This document shows positions 1 through 8,772 of a stretch of 64,000 nt of DNA, in pieces. Location: NCBI RefSeq assembly GCF_030160455.1, contig NZ_BSOJ01000006.1, positions 62,001-126,000 of the forward strand, given 5' to 3'. The notes under the pieces are model-generated. The model ran no database searches. It saw nothing but the letters and a program-made list of their open reading frames with translations, and was not told the origin of the DNA. Every line of letters starts with the position of its first letter. The stretch's first letter is position 1. This DNA comes from Limnobacter litoralis. GTDB lineage: Bacteria; Pseudomonadota; Gammaproteobacteria; Burkholderiales; Burkholderiaceae_B. A program made the position numbers and the translations under genes.

Positions 1-241
1 AGGGGGCCAGCGCAATCATCTCGCGATCCATGAACAGATTGTGCACTGCGGACACGCTGGCAGGGTGTAACCAGCCATGGTGCAACACACCTCCCTCGAC
101 CGGGCGCATGATTTGCGCTCGGGCGATCATGCGGGATTCCACTTCCTGAAGAATGAAGGGCTGGGCACGACCTGCACGCCGACCCCATTGCCGGGCCAGT
201 GCGTTGGCGCTGCGCGCCTGCGCCATGAATGCAGATACCAT
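1..241 (-). CDS. BioC-like SAM-dependent methyltransferase, N-terminal part only
   Basis: The reverse strand is open from an ATG at 241 to the window edge, giving about 80 residues. The N-terminus reads MVSAFMAQARSANALARQWG, followed by a basic helix with ESRMIARAQIM and the segment VEGGVLHHGW. This resembles the stretch just ahead of motif I in malonyl-ACP O-methyltransferases (BioC), which start pimelate synthesis for biotin. The methyltransferase core lies outside the window, so the assignment is an inference supported mainly by the common bioC/comF divergent arrangement in betaproteobacteria. A second possible start is the ATG at 226. The start codon lies 1 base from that of comF, so the two promoters must overlap the coding ends. 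Confidence 0.5.
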   Translation of the reverse strand, partial: MVSAFMAQARSANALARQWGRRAGRAQPFILQEVESRMIARAQIMRPVEGGVLHHGWLHPASVSAVHNLFMDREMIALAP

Positions 242-242
242 A

Positions 243-1025
243 ATGAAACACACTTTGAATACAACCCTTGCATTGTATAGAAGATGCGCACACGGATTGG
301 AGCGTTTGCGCAATGCCCTGCTTCCGGTGCGCTGTCTGGCCTGTAGCTGCAACGTGAGCTGCGTGGGCCATCAAGCTGGCCTGCCCTGCTGCACAACCTG
401 CGCTGACGCTTTATTGGCCAAGCCCCAAGTTCGATGCGTGCAATGCGCCTTGCCGCTGGGCCCACGCCCCCAAGCCTTTGGCTGGACACGATGCCGACAC
501 TGCCGGGCCACACCCAATGCAGCCATTGTCAGCGTGGCCTGCCACAATTACGCGACGCCCGCTGACCTTTGGCTGCTGCAGATGAAATACGGGGGGCGGC
601 CTGAATTGGCCAGACTGCTGGGGGCCTGGCTGGCGCTGGCGCTGAAGCAGGCAGGTGACCATGCCCAGCCTGATGTCATCGTGCCGGTGCCCATGCACCC
701 CGACAAACAGCGACAACGCGGCTATAATCAGGCCGAATTGCTGGCCAGGGCTGTGGCCAGACACACCGGCATTGCCCTGAACACCACCTTGCTGCAGCGT
801 GCAAGGCCTTCGGTTTCCAGCCAAAGCCGCAAAGGCCGGCAGGCTCGAATGGCCAAAACGGACAACCCTTTTCGATGCCAAAAAGCCATTCCGGCCGAGC
901 TGCGAATCGGATTGGTGGACGATGTCATAACCACGCAGGCCACCATGCAGGCGTGTGTAGACGCACTGCGCAAGGCGGGTGCCACGCAATTTACTTTAAT
1001 GGCCGTATGCAGGACCCCAGAATGA
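243..1025 (+). CDS. comF: ComF family phosphoribosyltransferase-like protein
   Basis: This 260-residue protein has the ComF layout. An N-terminal Cys cluster that should bind zinc comes first (Cys31, Cys34, Cys50, Cys53, Cys65, Cys68, Cys84, Cys87). A PRTase-fold domain follows, with the PRPP-loop-like motif [10 protein letters not shown] near residue 225. ComF proteins are needed for DNA uptake in naturally competent bacteria and are thought to act on imported single-stranded DNA. The reading frame is open further upstream, but the ATG at 243 (MKHTLNTT) gives the usual family length; 225 is an alternative. The stop overlaps the trmL start as ATGA, so the two genes are translationally coupled. 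Confidence 0.85.
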   Translation: MKHTLNTTLALYRRCAHGLERLRNALLPVRCLACSCNVSCVGHQAGLPCCTTCADALLAKPQVRCVQCALPLGPRPQAFGWTRCRHCRATPNAAIVSVACHNYATPADLWLLQMKYGGRPELARLLGAWLALALKQAGDHAQPDVIVPVPMHPDKQRQRGYNQAELLARAVARHTGIALNTTLLQRARPSVSSQSRKGRQARMAKTDNPFRCQKAIPAELRIGLVDDVITTQATMQACVDALRKAGATQFTLMAVCRTPE

Positions 1026-1492
1026 TTCAAATTGTATTGGTTGAACCGGAGATTCCGCCCAACACTGGCAACATTATTCGCCTGTGCGCCAACACGGGCG
1101 CAGCGTTGCATTTGGTGGAACCACTCGGATTTCCGCTGGACGATGCGCGCATGCGCCGCGCCGGCCTGGATTACCATGAATTTGCATCCATTCGCGTGCA
1201 CGCCAGCTGGGAGACGTTTGTTCAGAACGAGCAACCCGATCCGGCGCGCTGCTTTGCCTTGACCACCAAAGGCACGCAGTCCCCTTACTCGGTCCAGTTT
1301 CAGGACCAGGATTACCTGGTGTTTGGCAGCGAAACACGGGGCTTGTCGGATGAGATCAGAGGGTGGTTTTCAGACACCAACAAACTCAGACTGCCCATGC
1401 GCCCCGAAAGTCGATCAATGAACCTGTCCAATGCAGTGGCAGTAATGGTCTATGAGGCGTGGCGCCAACTGAATTTCATGGGCGGCATGTGA
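1022..1492 (+). CDS. trmL: tRNA (cytidine(34)-2'-O)-methyltransferase TrmL
   Basis: This 156-residue SPOUT-class RNA methyltransferase uses SAM to methylate the ribose of the wobble nucleotide in tRNA-Leu isoacceptors. Family motifs are in order: [13 protein letters not shown] near the N-terminus, GSETRGLS in the middle, and the C-terminal knot segment [16 protein letters not shown] that binds SAM. Length matches E. coli TrmL (157 residues). The ATG overlaps the comF stop by 4 bases. The open frame continues upstream inside comF, but those residues do not resemble the family. It converges on gpsA, with a hairpin between the two genes. Confidence 0.93.
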   Translation: MIQIVLVEPEIPPNTGNIIRLCANTGAALHLVEPLGFPLDDARMRRAGLDYHEFASIRVHASWETFVQNEQPDPARCFALTTKGTQSPYSVQFQDQDYLVFGSETRGLSDEIRGWFSDTNKLRLPMRPESRSMNLSNAVAVMVYEAWRQLNFMGGM

Positions 1493-1495
1493 ACG

Positions 1496-1516
1496 TGACG
1501 GGCAATTGGCCCGTCA
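1496..1516. terminator. Hairpin between convergent trmL and gpsA
   Basis: TGACGGGC (1496-1503) pairs with GCCCGTCA (1509-1516) around a 5-base loop, a perfect 8-bp stem in the 21-base gap between the convergent stop codons. The stem includes the gpsA stop codon. The trailing T run is weak (ACTTT), so this may be a modest bidirectional terminator. Confidence 0.5.
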
Positions 1517-2533
1517 ACTTTCTAGCTTTGATTCCCGCGCCAGAAGGTCTTGAAGAACAGCCTGTATGGATTTGCCATCGTGAACAATGGCAGACACCGC
1601 TTCGGTAATCGGCATTTCAATGTTCAGTTTTTGGGCAAGCTGGGTAACGACAGACACGCAGCGCACACCTTCAGCCACCTGGCCCAACTCGGCCAGGATG
1701 TCAGACAGGCTTTTGCCCTGGGCCAGCATCAGGCCAACCCGACGGTTGCGCGACAAATCGCCCGTACAGGTCAGAATGAGGTCGCCAAAACCAGACAGAC
1801 CATTCAGGGTTTCCGATTGCGCACCCAAACTCAGTGCCAACCTTCGGATTTCAGCCATGCCACGGGTAATCAAGGCGGCACGGGCATTCAAACCAAGCCG
1901 CAAGCCATCGCAGATGCCAGTGGCCACCGCCATGATGTTTTTGACCGCGCCGCCCACTTCGGCACCGATGATGTCGTCGAGTGCGTAAACCCGCATGCTG
2001 GAATGATGTGCAGCCGCCAATATGGCTTGGCGCGTTTTGGGGCAAGCCGAGGCCGCGGTGAGAGCGCAGGGAAGACCCATGGCCACCTCTGCAGCAAATG
2101 AAGGCCCGGTAAGCGCACCCCCGTAGGTTTGACCGAGCACCGATTCAACCACCTGGTGCGGCATCAAGCCGGTGTCTGACTCAAAGCCCTTGCACAACCA
2201 GACAACCGAGGGCCATTGGTCAATCGGGCAAATGGCCAACAACTGGGTCAAGGTGGATCGAAGGGCACCCATGGGCGTGCCAATGACCCACAGACGCTGA
2301 TCGGGGTCGGGGTGACTCAGGGCGTGACGGGCGGCCAGTTCGAAATCGGGTTCCACCTGGAGCCCGGACGCCAAGGGAATGCCCTTCAAATACCGGGTGT
2401 TTTCACCATGGGACCGGATATCGTCAAGATCGGACGCCCGACGACCCCAAAGCACCACTTGATGACACCGGGCCATGTGCGAGGCAACAGCCGTGCCCCA
2501 TGCCCCCGCGCCAAACACCGTGATCTTCATCAT
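1514..2533 (-). CDS. gpsA: Glycerol-3-phosphate dehydrogenase [NAD(P)+]
   Basis: GpsA reduces dihydroxyacetone phosphate to sn-glycerol 3-phosphate, the backbone for phospholipids, in the cytosol. The 339-residue protein has the N-terminal Rossmann motif GAGAWGTAVA, the central segment LTGPSFAAEVA and the catalytic-lysine region GGAVKNIMAVATG, followed by GLNARAALITRG. Start may be either of two adjacent ATGs (2533 or 2530). It is the last gene of a minus-strand run rhodanese-grxC-secB-gpsA with gaps of 1, 41 and 8 bases, an order widely kept in betaproteobacteria and probably one operon. Confidence 0.96.
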   Translation of the reverse strand: MMKITVFGAGAWGTAVASHMARCHQVVLWGRRASDLDDIRSHGENTRYLKGIPLASGLQVEPDFELAARHALSHPDPDQRLWVIGTPMGALRSTLTQLLAICPIDQWPSVVWLCKGFESDTGLMPHQVVESVLGQTYGGALTGPSFAAEVAMGLPCALTAASACPKTRQAILAAAHHSSMRVYALDDIIGAEVGGAVKNIMAVATGICDGLRLGLNARAALITRGMAEIRRLALSLGAQSETLNGLSGFGDLILTCTGDLSRNRRVGLMLAQGKSLSDILAELGQVAEGVRCVSVVTQLAQKLNIEMPITEAVSAIVHDGKSIQAVLQDLLARESKLES

Positions 2534-2541
2534 GCAGCCGC

Positions 2542-2994
2542 TCAGGCCTGGTTGGCCTGCTCTTGAGCAGCGGCAAGGCGCTGCTGATAAAACTGCTCGA
2601 AGTTGATGTCAGACAAATGCACGGGCGGGAAACCGGTGCGGGTAATCAGGTCGGCCACGTTGGCGCGAAGATAGGGGTAAATCATGTTGGGGCAAAGAAT
2701 GCCCAGCAGCGGGTCGTACTGCTCTTCAGGCACACCGGAAATCTCAAAAATGCCGGCCTGTTTGGCTTCAACCAGAAAAGACACACGGTCTTCCACTTTG
2801 GCGGTGACGGTGACGGTCACTTCAGACTCAAACACGGTTTCGCCCAGCCGTTGCGCACCAACGTCAACGGACACTTCGATTTGAGGATTGGATTTTTCCA
2901 GAAAGGCCTGGGGTGCGTTTGGCATTTCCAGAGAAGCGTCTTTGAGGTAAACACGCTGCATTTGAAAGACTGCTTCTTGGGCTTGTTCGGACAT
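2542..2994 (-). CDS. secB: Protein-export chaperone SecB
   Basis: SecB is a tetrameric cytosolic chaperone that keeps preproteins unfolded and delivers them to SecA. The 150-residue sequence shows the typical N-terminal strand [19 protein letters not shown], the central segment [15 protein letters not shown] and the helix [19 protein letters not shown] with the [11 protein letters not shown] tail. Length matches E. coli SecB (155). The start is the ATG at 2994, closely behind grxC. Confidence 0.97.
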   Translation of the reverse strand: MSEQAQEAVFQMQRVYLKDASLEMPNAPQAFLEKSNPQIEVSVDVGAQRLGETVFESEVTVTVTAKVEDRVSFLVEAKQAGIFEISGVPEEQYDPLLGILCPNMIYPYLRANVADLITRTGFPPVHLSDINFEQFYQQRLAAAQEQANQA

Positions 2995-3035
2995 CTTGTT
3001 CCTTCCTGTTGGGTGGGTTTGCTTTTAAAACGGAG

Positions 3036-3305
3036 TCAGTCGCCCTGACCGTTGAGCAAGGGTAGCAGCTTGCCGGCCTGATCGAGCGCAGCCAGGTCGT
3101 CAAAGCCGCCCACATGCACGTCGCCGATGTAAATTTGAGGCACGGTGCGGCGGCCGGTTTTTTCCATCATCTGCTGGCGCACGCCGGGGTCCAGGTCGAC
3201 ATGAATTTTGTCAATGTGCGCCACGCCTCGTTCGGTCAGCAGGCGTTCAGCCCGCATGCAGTAAGGGCACACCGCCGTGGTGTACATGGTCACGGGTTTG
3301 CTCAT
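3036..3305 (-). CDS. grxC: Glutaredoxin 3
   Basis: This small dithiol glutaredoxin of 89 residues reduces disulfides and glutathione mixed disulfides using glutathione. It has the CPYC active site at residues 13-16, the cis-proline segment RTVPQIYIGD and the glutathione-binding GGFDDLAAL. The start is the ATG at 3305 (MSKPVTMYTT), one base after the rhodanese stop, so the two are translationally coupled. The upstream open frame overlaps the rhodanese gene and is not used. Its place beside secB is the usual arrangement. Confidence 0.95.
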   Translation of the reverse strand: MSKPVTMYTTAVCPYCMRAERLLTERGVAHIDKIHVDLDPGVRQQMMEKTGRRTVPQIYIGDVHVGGFDDLAALDQAGKLLPLLNGQGD

Positions 3306-3306
3306 G

Positions 3307-3732
3307 TCAGGCCGCCTTCGACTTTTTGATGGGCATGCCGGCTTCAACCCAAGCGTTGATACCGCCGTCCAGCACATACACCTCGGTGTAACCGGTGGCC
3401 TTCAGCACTGCCGATGCGGCACCGGAACGCTGGCCGGTTTGGCACAAGACCACAATCGGATGCGCCTTGTTCTTGACCAGCGTGGGGGCTTTGTCTTTCA
3501 GGTCTTTGATTTCAACGGGCTTGGCGTTGACCACTTGCCCCATTTTCTGGGCCACATCGGGTTCACGCACGTCCAGCAGCACGGCCTTTTTCTGGTTGAT
3601 CAGCAAAGTGGCCTGCGCCACGGAAATGCGGTTGCCACCTCCACGATTGAGCATGGGCCAAAAAAGCATCATGCCCGAGCCGACAGCCAGAACAATCAGC
3701 CAGCTGTTGTGCAAAAGAAATTCTTGTGTCAT
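3307..3732 (-). CDS. Membrane-anchored rhodanese-like protein
   Basis: This 141-residue protein has one N-terminal membrane segment (about residues 9-26, LIVLAVGSGMMLFWPML) followed by a rhodanese domain with the active-site loop CQTGQR containing the cysteine that would carry the persulfide. Similar proteins (YibN type) commonly precede grxC-secB. The likely role is sulfur transfer or thiol chemistry at the inner membrane, but the substrate is not known. The start is the ATG at 3732 (MTQEFLLHNSW). The frame continues to 3801, but that extension has no family similarity. Confidence 0.85.
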   Translation of the reverse strand: MTQEFLLHNSWLIVLAVGSGMMLFWPMLNRGGGNRISVAQATLLINQKKAVLLDVREPDVAQKMGQVVNAKPVEIKDLKDKAPTLVKNKAHPIVVLCQTGQRSGAASAVLKATGYTEVYVLDGGINAWVEAGMPIKKSKAA

Positions 3733-3788
3733 GTGAGGGCTTTTCAAAAACTGGTTCAATCCACCATTATATCCGCACGTTTCGGGGC

Positions 3789-3794
3789 TAAAAT
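3789..3794 (+). promoter_or_regulatory. Possible -10 element ahead of gpmA
   Basis: TAAAAT lies 41 bases before the gpmA start in the 103-base gap divergent from the rhodanese gene. No convincing -35 element is seen at the right distance, so the call is weak. Confidence 0.22.
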
Positions 3795-3835
3795 ACGGCA
3801 TCGCTTATTTATCCTGCCCCGAAGGTGGAGTTTTT

Positions 3836-4582
3836 ATGTACAAACTTGTTCTGATGCGCCACGGCGAAAGCCAGTGGAACCTTGAAAACCGGTTCACAGG
3901 CTGGGCCGACGTGGATCTGACTGACAAAGGTCGCGAAGAAGCACGAAAGGCAGGCGAGTTGCTGAAATCGGAAGGATTTTCGTTTGACGTGGCCTACACC
4001 TCTGTGCTGAAGCGCGCCATCCGAACCTTGTGGATTGCACTGGACACGATGGATCAGATGTATCTGCCAATCGTTCATTCCTGGCGCCTGAACGAGCGCC
4101 ATTATGGCGACCTGCAAGGGTTGAACAAGGCAGAGACCGCTGCCAAGTTTGGTGAGGAGCAAGTGCTGATCTGGCGCAGGGCTTATGCAATTGCACCCAA
4201 CCCCATGAAAGTGGACGACCCCCGTTTTGCCGGCAACGACCCACGGTACAAAAAGCTCAAACCCGAGGAAATTCCTCTGACCGAGTGCCTGAAAGACACC
4301 GTGGATCGTGTGATACCGGTCTGGAAAGACGGCATTGCGCCCGCCATCAAGGCTGGCAAGCAGGTGCTGGTGGCTGCGCACGGCAATTCCCTGCGCGCGC
4401 TAATCAAGTACCTGGACAACCTCAGCGAAGACGACATTCTCAAGGTCAACATTCCAACAGCCCGTCCGCTGGTGTACGAGCTGGACGCCGAGTTGCGTCC
4501 AATCAAGCACTATTACCTGGGCGATCAGGCGGAAATTGAGGCAGCCATGGCGGCAGTGGCCAATCAAGGCAAGGCCAAGTAA
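3836..4582 (+). CDS. gpmA: 2,3-bisphosphoglycerate-dependent phosphoglycerate mutase
   Basis: This glycolytic enzyme interconverts 3- and 2-phosphoglycerate through a phosphohistidine. The 248-residue protein has the catalytic motif [10 protein letters not shown] (His9), the acid/base region [11 protein letters not shown], and the second histidine in [13 protein letters not shown]. All core residues of the family are present and length is standard. It begins a plus-strand run gpmA-envC-ctpA-thiF with 5-7 base gaps, an arrangement shared with many betaproteobacteria. Confidence 0.97.
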   Translation: MYKLVLMRHGESQWNLENRFTGWADVDLTDKGREEARKAGELLKSEGFSFDVAYTSVLKRAIRTLWIALDTMDQMYLPIVHSWRLNERHYGDLQGLNKAETAAKFGEEQVLIWRRAYAIAPNPMKVDDPRFAGNDPRYKKLKPEEIPLTECLKDTVDRVIPVWKDGIAPAIKAGKQVLVAAHGNSLRALIKYLDNLSEDDILKVNIPTARPLVYELDAELRPIKHYYLGDQAEIEAAMAAVANQGKAK

Positions 4583-4588
4583 GGTCGA

Positions 4589-5869
4589 ATGTCCTTTTTT
4601 GCGCGCAAATCATCGGCAGCCCGTGCTGCTGTGCTGTACTCGCTCGCAGTGGCCCTGCTGACGCATGGCCTCGCGGGTGTAGCCGCCATTCGTGACCCCG
4701 CGGGGGTCAAGCAAGAGCGCGAGGATGTGCGCAAAAAGCTGCAGGACATCAAGAAGGCGATCACCCAAACCTCGGGTGAGAAACAAAAAGTCAGCAACGC
4801 CATCAAGCAGCTGGACAAGCAGCTTGCAAACACGGAAAGTCGACTTGCCCAATTGTCCAAAGACCGAAAGGCTCTTGAGGACGACATTGCCGACCTGAAG
4901 ACCAAACAAGCTGCGGTGGAAGCTGCGCTGGCGGACACCGAAAAGCGGCTGGCCAGTGTCATTCGTAACCAGTACCGACGCAGCGACATCAACCCCACCC
5001 AAGCTTGGCTCGCGGGCCAGTCTGCCAGCCAGGCCGCCCGTGAGGGTTACTGGTATCAACGAATATCCAGCGCCGAAAAGCAGCTGGGCGACACGCAGGC
5101 AGCGCAGGCCAGTCAATTGCAGTCCATTCGCGAAGGCATGGAAAAAAAGCGCGAACGGCTGGAAAAAACCATTAAAAGTCAGGACCAAAAACAACGGGAA
5201 CTGAAATCCCAGAAAGAAGAGCGCCAGCAGCTGGTGGAGGACCTGAGCTCGAAACTGAAGGGCCAGGAACTTGAAAAAAAACGGCTGGAACGAGATGACA
5301 AGCGATTGACCGGTGTGATCGCCGACCTGACCCGTGCCATCGAACAAGCCAAGCGCGAGCAGGCCGCGCGCCGCAAACGCGAACAGGAAAACCCGGGCAG
5401 CCCACCGTCTGGACGCAAAACGCCCAATCGCGAGGTGGAGTCGCCACCCATACCTGACACTGGTGATTTTGCGAAGCTCAAAGGCCGCTTACAGTTGCCA
5501 GTGCAGGGGTCTGTGGTGGGCCGATTTGGTGAAACGCGCTCCAAGGACGGTCAGGGGCCGTCCTGGAAGGGTATATTTATCAAAACCGAGGCTGGTCAAC
5601 CAGTGCGGGCGGTGGGCTCAGGCAAGGTGGTGTTTGCCGAGTGGCTGCGCGGATTCGGCGAATTGGTCATTATTGACCACGGCGACCAATACCTCAGCGT
5701 GTATGGCAACAACTCCAAGCTGTTGAAATCGGCAGGAGATTTAGTCAAGGCGGGAGACACCATTGCAGAAACGGGAAACAGCAGTGGTAATCTTGAAACT
5801 GGGTTATATTTTGAGCTTAGGCATCAAGGACAACCCTTCGATCCGATTTCCTGGACCAAAGGTCACTAA
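4589..5869 (+). CDS. envC: EnvC-type murein hydrolase activator
   Basis: This 426-residue exported protein has a signal sequence (about residues 1-32), a long charged coiled coil (about 35-270, very rich in K, E, Q and R), a Pro/Arg-rich linker and a C-terminal LytM/M23 domain (about 300-425). The M23 zinc ligands are degenerate: WKGIFIKTEAG stands where HxxxD is expected, and LYFELR where active enzymes have LHFEIR. This matches EnvC-type activators, which switch on periplasmic amidases at the division site through FtsEX and do not cleave peptidoglycan themselves. The start 6 bases after gpmA suggests one transcript. Confidence 0.88.
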   Translation: MSFFARKSSAARAAVLYSLAVALLTHGLAGVAAIRDPAGVKQEREDVRKKLQDIKKAITQTSGEKQKVSNAIKQLDKQLANTESRLAQLSKDRKALEDDIADLKTKQAAVEAALADTEKRLASVIRNQYRRSDINPTQAWLAGQSASQAAREGYWYQRISSAEKQLGDTQAAQASQLQSIREGMEKKRERLEKTIKSQDQKQRELKSQKEERQQLVEDLSSKLKGQELEKKRLERDDKRLTGVIADLTRAIEQAKREQAARRKREQENPGSPPSGRKTPNREVESPPIPDTGDFAKLKGRLQLPVQGSVVGRFGETRSKDGQGPSWKGIFIKTEAGQPVRAVGSGKVVFAEWLRGFGELVIIDHGDQYLSVYGNNSKLLKSAGDLVKAGDTIAETGNSSGNLETGLYFELRHQGQPFDPISWTKGH

Positions 5870-5874
5870 TTACT

Positions 5875-7281
5875 ATGCATCACAAAGTACGTCAAATCAG
5901 TCTGGTTTCAGTTGGCCTGGTGGCCGGCGTGTGCGTCAGCATCGGCATCAGCGCTGTTGCCCAGAAGCAGCCTTCAGATCCGCTTCCGCTGAGTGAACTC
6001 CGCGAGTTCACCGAAGTGTACGGCGCGATCAAGAACTTCTATGTGGAACCTGTCACCGATCAGAAGCTGTTTGAGGGTGCCATCAGTGGCATGGTGTCCA
6101 ACCTGGATCCGCACTCGGCTTACCTGGATCAGGACGCCTTCAAAGAGCTGCGCGTTGGCACGCAAGGTCAATTTGGCGGCCTGGGCATTGAAGTCGGCAC
6201 TGAAGATGGATTTGTGAAGGTGATTTCTCCGATTGAAGACACACCTGCCCAGCGCGCAGGCGTGAAGGCCGGTGACCTGATCATCAAGATCGACAACAAG
6301 CCCACCAAGGGCATGAGCCTGTCAGACGCGGTCAACCTGATGCGTGGCAAACCCAAAACAACCATCAAACTGACGCTGCTGCGGAAATCGGTCGACAAGC
6401 CAATCGACGTCACGATCATGCGTGACATCATCAAAGTGCAGTCCGTGAAATTCAAAATGCTGGACGACGGCTACGGTTACGTTCGCATTACCCAATTCCA
6501 GGAACACACCGGCGAGTATCTGGCCAAGGCCTTAAACAAGCTTGAAGCTGAAAAGCCAATGAAGGGCATCGTGCTGGACCTGCGCAACAACCCCGGTGGT
6601 TTGCTGAATGCCGCGGTGGGTGTGGCGGGCGCGTTCCTGCCCAAAAATGCCCTGGTGGTTTCCACGGACGGCCGAACTGAAGACTCTCATCGCAAGCTGG
6701 TGGTGACTCCTTCAGACTACCTGCGCGGCCAGGAAAAAGACTATCTGTCTGATTTGACTGCAGTGGCCAAAAAGCTGCCCATGGTGGTGGTGGTCAACGG
6801 CGGTTCCGCCTCAGCCTCTGAAATTGTGTCGGGTGCACTGCAAGACAATGGCCGCGCCAAAATTCTGGGCACACAGACCTTCGGCAAGGGCTCCGTACAA
6901 ACGATTCTGCCGCTGAACAACAACACGGCCATCAAGCTGACCACGGCCCGTTACTACACGCCTTCTGGCGCCAGCATTCAAGCGCGCGGCATTGTGCCCG
7001 ACTTCTATGTGGCTGAAACCCCGGAAGGCGACGTTGTGGGGCGCATTCGTGAAGCGGACCTGAGCCACCACCTGAACAATGACAAAGGTGGCCAAGAAAC
7101 ACCCCCGCCCGATGAGCGCAAAGTGGAGCTTGCCCCCGATGCGAAAGACCTCAAGCCAATCCTGTTTGGATCGGCCGACGACTACCAGCTTCAACAGGCC
7201 CTGAATTACCTGAAAGGCAAGCCTGTCGCACAAAACAAGCGGCCACCTGAGGAAACCGCGAAGGCCGACAAGAAGAAGTGA
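5875..7281 (+). CDS. ctpA: Carboxyl-terminal processing protease (S41 family)
   Basis: This 468-residue periplasmic serine protease has an N-terminal signal/anchor (residues about 8-30), a PDZ domain (about 95-180, with the loop GQFGGLGIEV) and the S41 catalytic core. The catalytic Ser is in NGGSASASEIVSG and the catalytic Lys in TFGKGSVQT. Such proteases trim C-termini of periplasmic proteins and regulate peptidoglycan hydrolases, which fits the position directly behind envC. The last ~40 residues are Lys/Pro-rich and probably disordered. Confidence 0.95.
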   Translation: MHHKVRQISLVSVGLVAGVCVSIGISAVAQKQPSDPLPLSELREFTEVYGAIKNFYVEPVTDQKLFEGAISGMVSNLDPHSAYLDQDAFKELRVGTQGQFGGLGIEVGTEDGFVKVISPIEDTPAQRAGVKAGDLIIKIDNKPTKGMSLSDAVNLMRGKPKTTIKLTLLRKSVDKPIDVTIMRDIIKVQSVKFKMLDDGYGYVRITQFQEHTGEYLAKALNKLEAEKPMKGIVLDLRNNPGGLLNAAVGVAGAFLPKNALVVSTDGRTEDSHRKLVVTPSDYLRGQEKDYLSDLTAVAKKLPMVVVVNGGSASASEIVSGALQDNGRAKILGTQTFGKGSVQTILPLNNNTAIKLTTARYYTPSGASIQARGIVPDFYVAETPEGDVVGRIREADLSHHLNNDKGGQETPPPDERKVELAPDAKDLKPILFGSADDYQLQQALNYLKGKPVAQNKRPPEETAKADKKK

Positions 7282-7288
7282 TGCTGGC

Positions 7289-8116
7289 ATGACGAACCCT
7301 GTGCAGCAGGGCGCCCACGCCCTGCGTGACCTCAGCGACGACGAGTTGCTGAGGTATTCCCGGCACATTCTGCTGGACGACATCGGCATTGAGGGTCAAT
7401 CGCGCATTTCAAATGCCAAGGTGCTGATTGTGGGCGCAGGTGGACTGGGCTGCCCAGTGGGGCTCTACATGGCCGCAGCTGGGGTCGGCGAAATCACCAT
7501 TGCCGACGACGATGAGGTTGATCTCACCAACCTTCAAAGGCAAGTGCTGCACACCACCGACCGTGTGGGCATGCCAAAAGTAGAGTCGGCCAAAGTGCAG
7601 ATGCTGGCACTCAACCCCACCATTCGAGTCAATGCCGTTCAGCAGCGCCTGACCGGCAAAGCGCTGTCGGATGCCGTTCAAAACGCAGATTTGGTGCTGG
7701 ATTGTTGTGACAACTTCAAAACCCGCCATGCGGTGAATGCGGCCTGTGTTGAACACGGCAAACCGCTGGTGTCGGGTGCCGCCATTCGACTGGACGGGCA
7801 ATTGGCCTGTTTTGATTTGGGCAATTCGGAGGCCCCCTGCTACCACTGCCTGTTTCCAGACGGCCAAGACGTCAGCGAAATCAATTGCGCAACCATGGGC
7901 GTGCTCGCCCCGGTGACTGGCGTCATAGGCACCCTTCAAGCCACTGAAGCGCTGAAAATTATTGCGGGTTTTGGTTCACCCTTGTTTGGGGTCCTGCAAA
8001 TTTACGACGCACGCAACGGCGATTTCACCCGCATGCGAGTGCCCAAAGACCCCGACTGCCCGGTGTGCAACAAGGCGACTAAAAAGCGTGCCGGCGAATC
8101 TGGTCAAACTGCCTGA
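7289..8116 (+). CDS. ThiF/MoeB-type adenylyltransferase
   Basis: This 275-residue E1-like enzyme adenylates the C-terminal glycine of a small sulfur carrier (ThiS or MoaD) for thiamine or molybdopterin synthesis. The nucleotide-binding motif GAGGLGCPV is at about residue 48, the E1 core motif DxDEVDLTNLQRQ follows, and two Cys pairs (CYHC and CPVC) form the structural zinc site. The conserved loop INCATMGVLAPVTG is present. Sequence cannot separate MoeB from ThiF here. Its 3' end overlaps the convergent HAD gene by 38 bases. Confidence 0.9.
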   Translation: MTNPVQQGAHALRDLSDDELLRYSRHILLDDIGIEGQSRISNAKVLIVGAGGLGCPVGLYMAAAGVGEITIADDDEVDLTNLQRQVLHTTDRVGMPKVESAKVQMLALNPTIRVNAVQQRLTGKALSDAVQNADLVLDCCDNFKTRHAVNAACVEHGKPLVSGAAIRLDGQLACFDLGNSEAPCYHCLFPDGQDVSEINCATMGVLAPVTGVIGTLQATEALKIIAGFGSPLFGVLQIYDARNGDFTRMRVPKDPDCPVCNKATKKRAGESGQTA

Positions 8117-8771
8117 TCCGCTTTTTCACGCGCCCAGTGGGCAGCAAGGGCTTAAAGCCCAGGCCAGGGCTGGTGATCCAGGCGGTTTGAATGCCGCGTC
8201 GGGAGGCGGCATTCAGGTGCCCGAGGGTGTCATCCACCAACATCAGCCTTCGCGTTTTCAATTGCGCCCGGACATTGGCCCAAAGCCAGTCAGACGGCTT
8301 GGGTCGCCATTGGCGGTGTATCTGCATGTCTTCGATGGCCACAATGGCGTGAAAATAGCGATACAAGCCAAGCGCCCTGCACAGGTCAACAGCATAGGCC
8401 CTGGGCGCGTTTGTAAAGAGAATGCGAATGCCGTTTAAACGGGCCAGTCTGCGGGGTACGCTGGCGTGGCGGCCACTGATCTGTGGAAAATCCTGAAGCC
8501 GATGGGTTTCGGCCAGAAAGTGATGCGGATCAACGCCGTGATGTTTGATCAGCCCGAGCAAGGTGGCGCCATAGCGCATCCAGTACTGGGTGCGCAGCGC
8601 ACTGGCCTGGGGGGCGGACAGGTCGAGTTGCTCTTCAATGTAACGGGTCATTTGCCGGTTGATTTCAGGCAAAATGAATCTGGATGCGGCGTGCAGAGTG
8701 TTGTCGAGATCCAGAAGGTAAACTTGTTTGGGTGTGCCCGCATTGGGACGAAGGTGATACTTGACTTGCAA
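8079..8771 (-). CDS. HAD-superfamily hydrolase, pyrimidine 5'-nucleotidase type
   Basis: This 230-residue phosphatase has all four HAD motifs: DLDNTL (I), FTNAP (II), RPKPSDW (III) and VDDTL (IV). The layout and the segment KHHGVDPHHFL match the pyrimidine 5'-nucleotidase (Sdt1/PPN1-like) subfamily, which in betaproteobacteria acts on nucleoside monophosphates; the exact substrate is not visible. The only start upstream of motif I is a TTG at 8771. It sits one base from the ATG of the divergent M15 peptidase gene. Confidence 0.85.
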   Translation of the reverse strand: MQVKYHLRPNAGTPKQVYLLDLDNTLHAASRFILPEINRQMTRYIEEQLDLSAPQASALRTQYWMRYGATLLGLIKHHGVDPHHFLAETHRLQDFPQISGRHASVPRRLARLNGIRILFTNAPRAYAVDLCRALGLYRYFHAIVAIEDMQIHRQWRPKPSDWLWANVRAQLKTRRLMLVDDTLGHLNAASRRGIQTAWITSPGLGFKPLLPTGRVKKRIRQFDQIRRHAF

Positions 8772-8772
8772 A

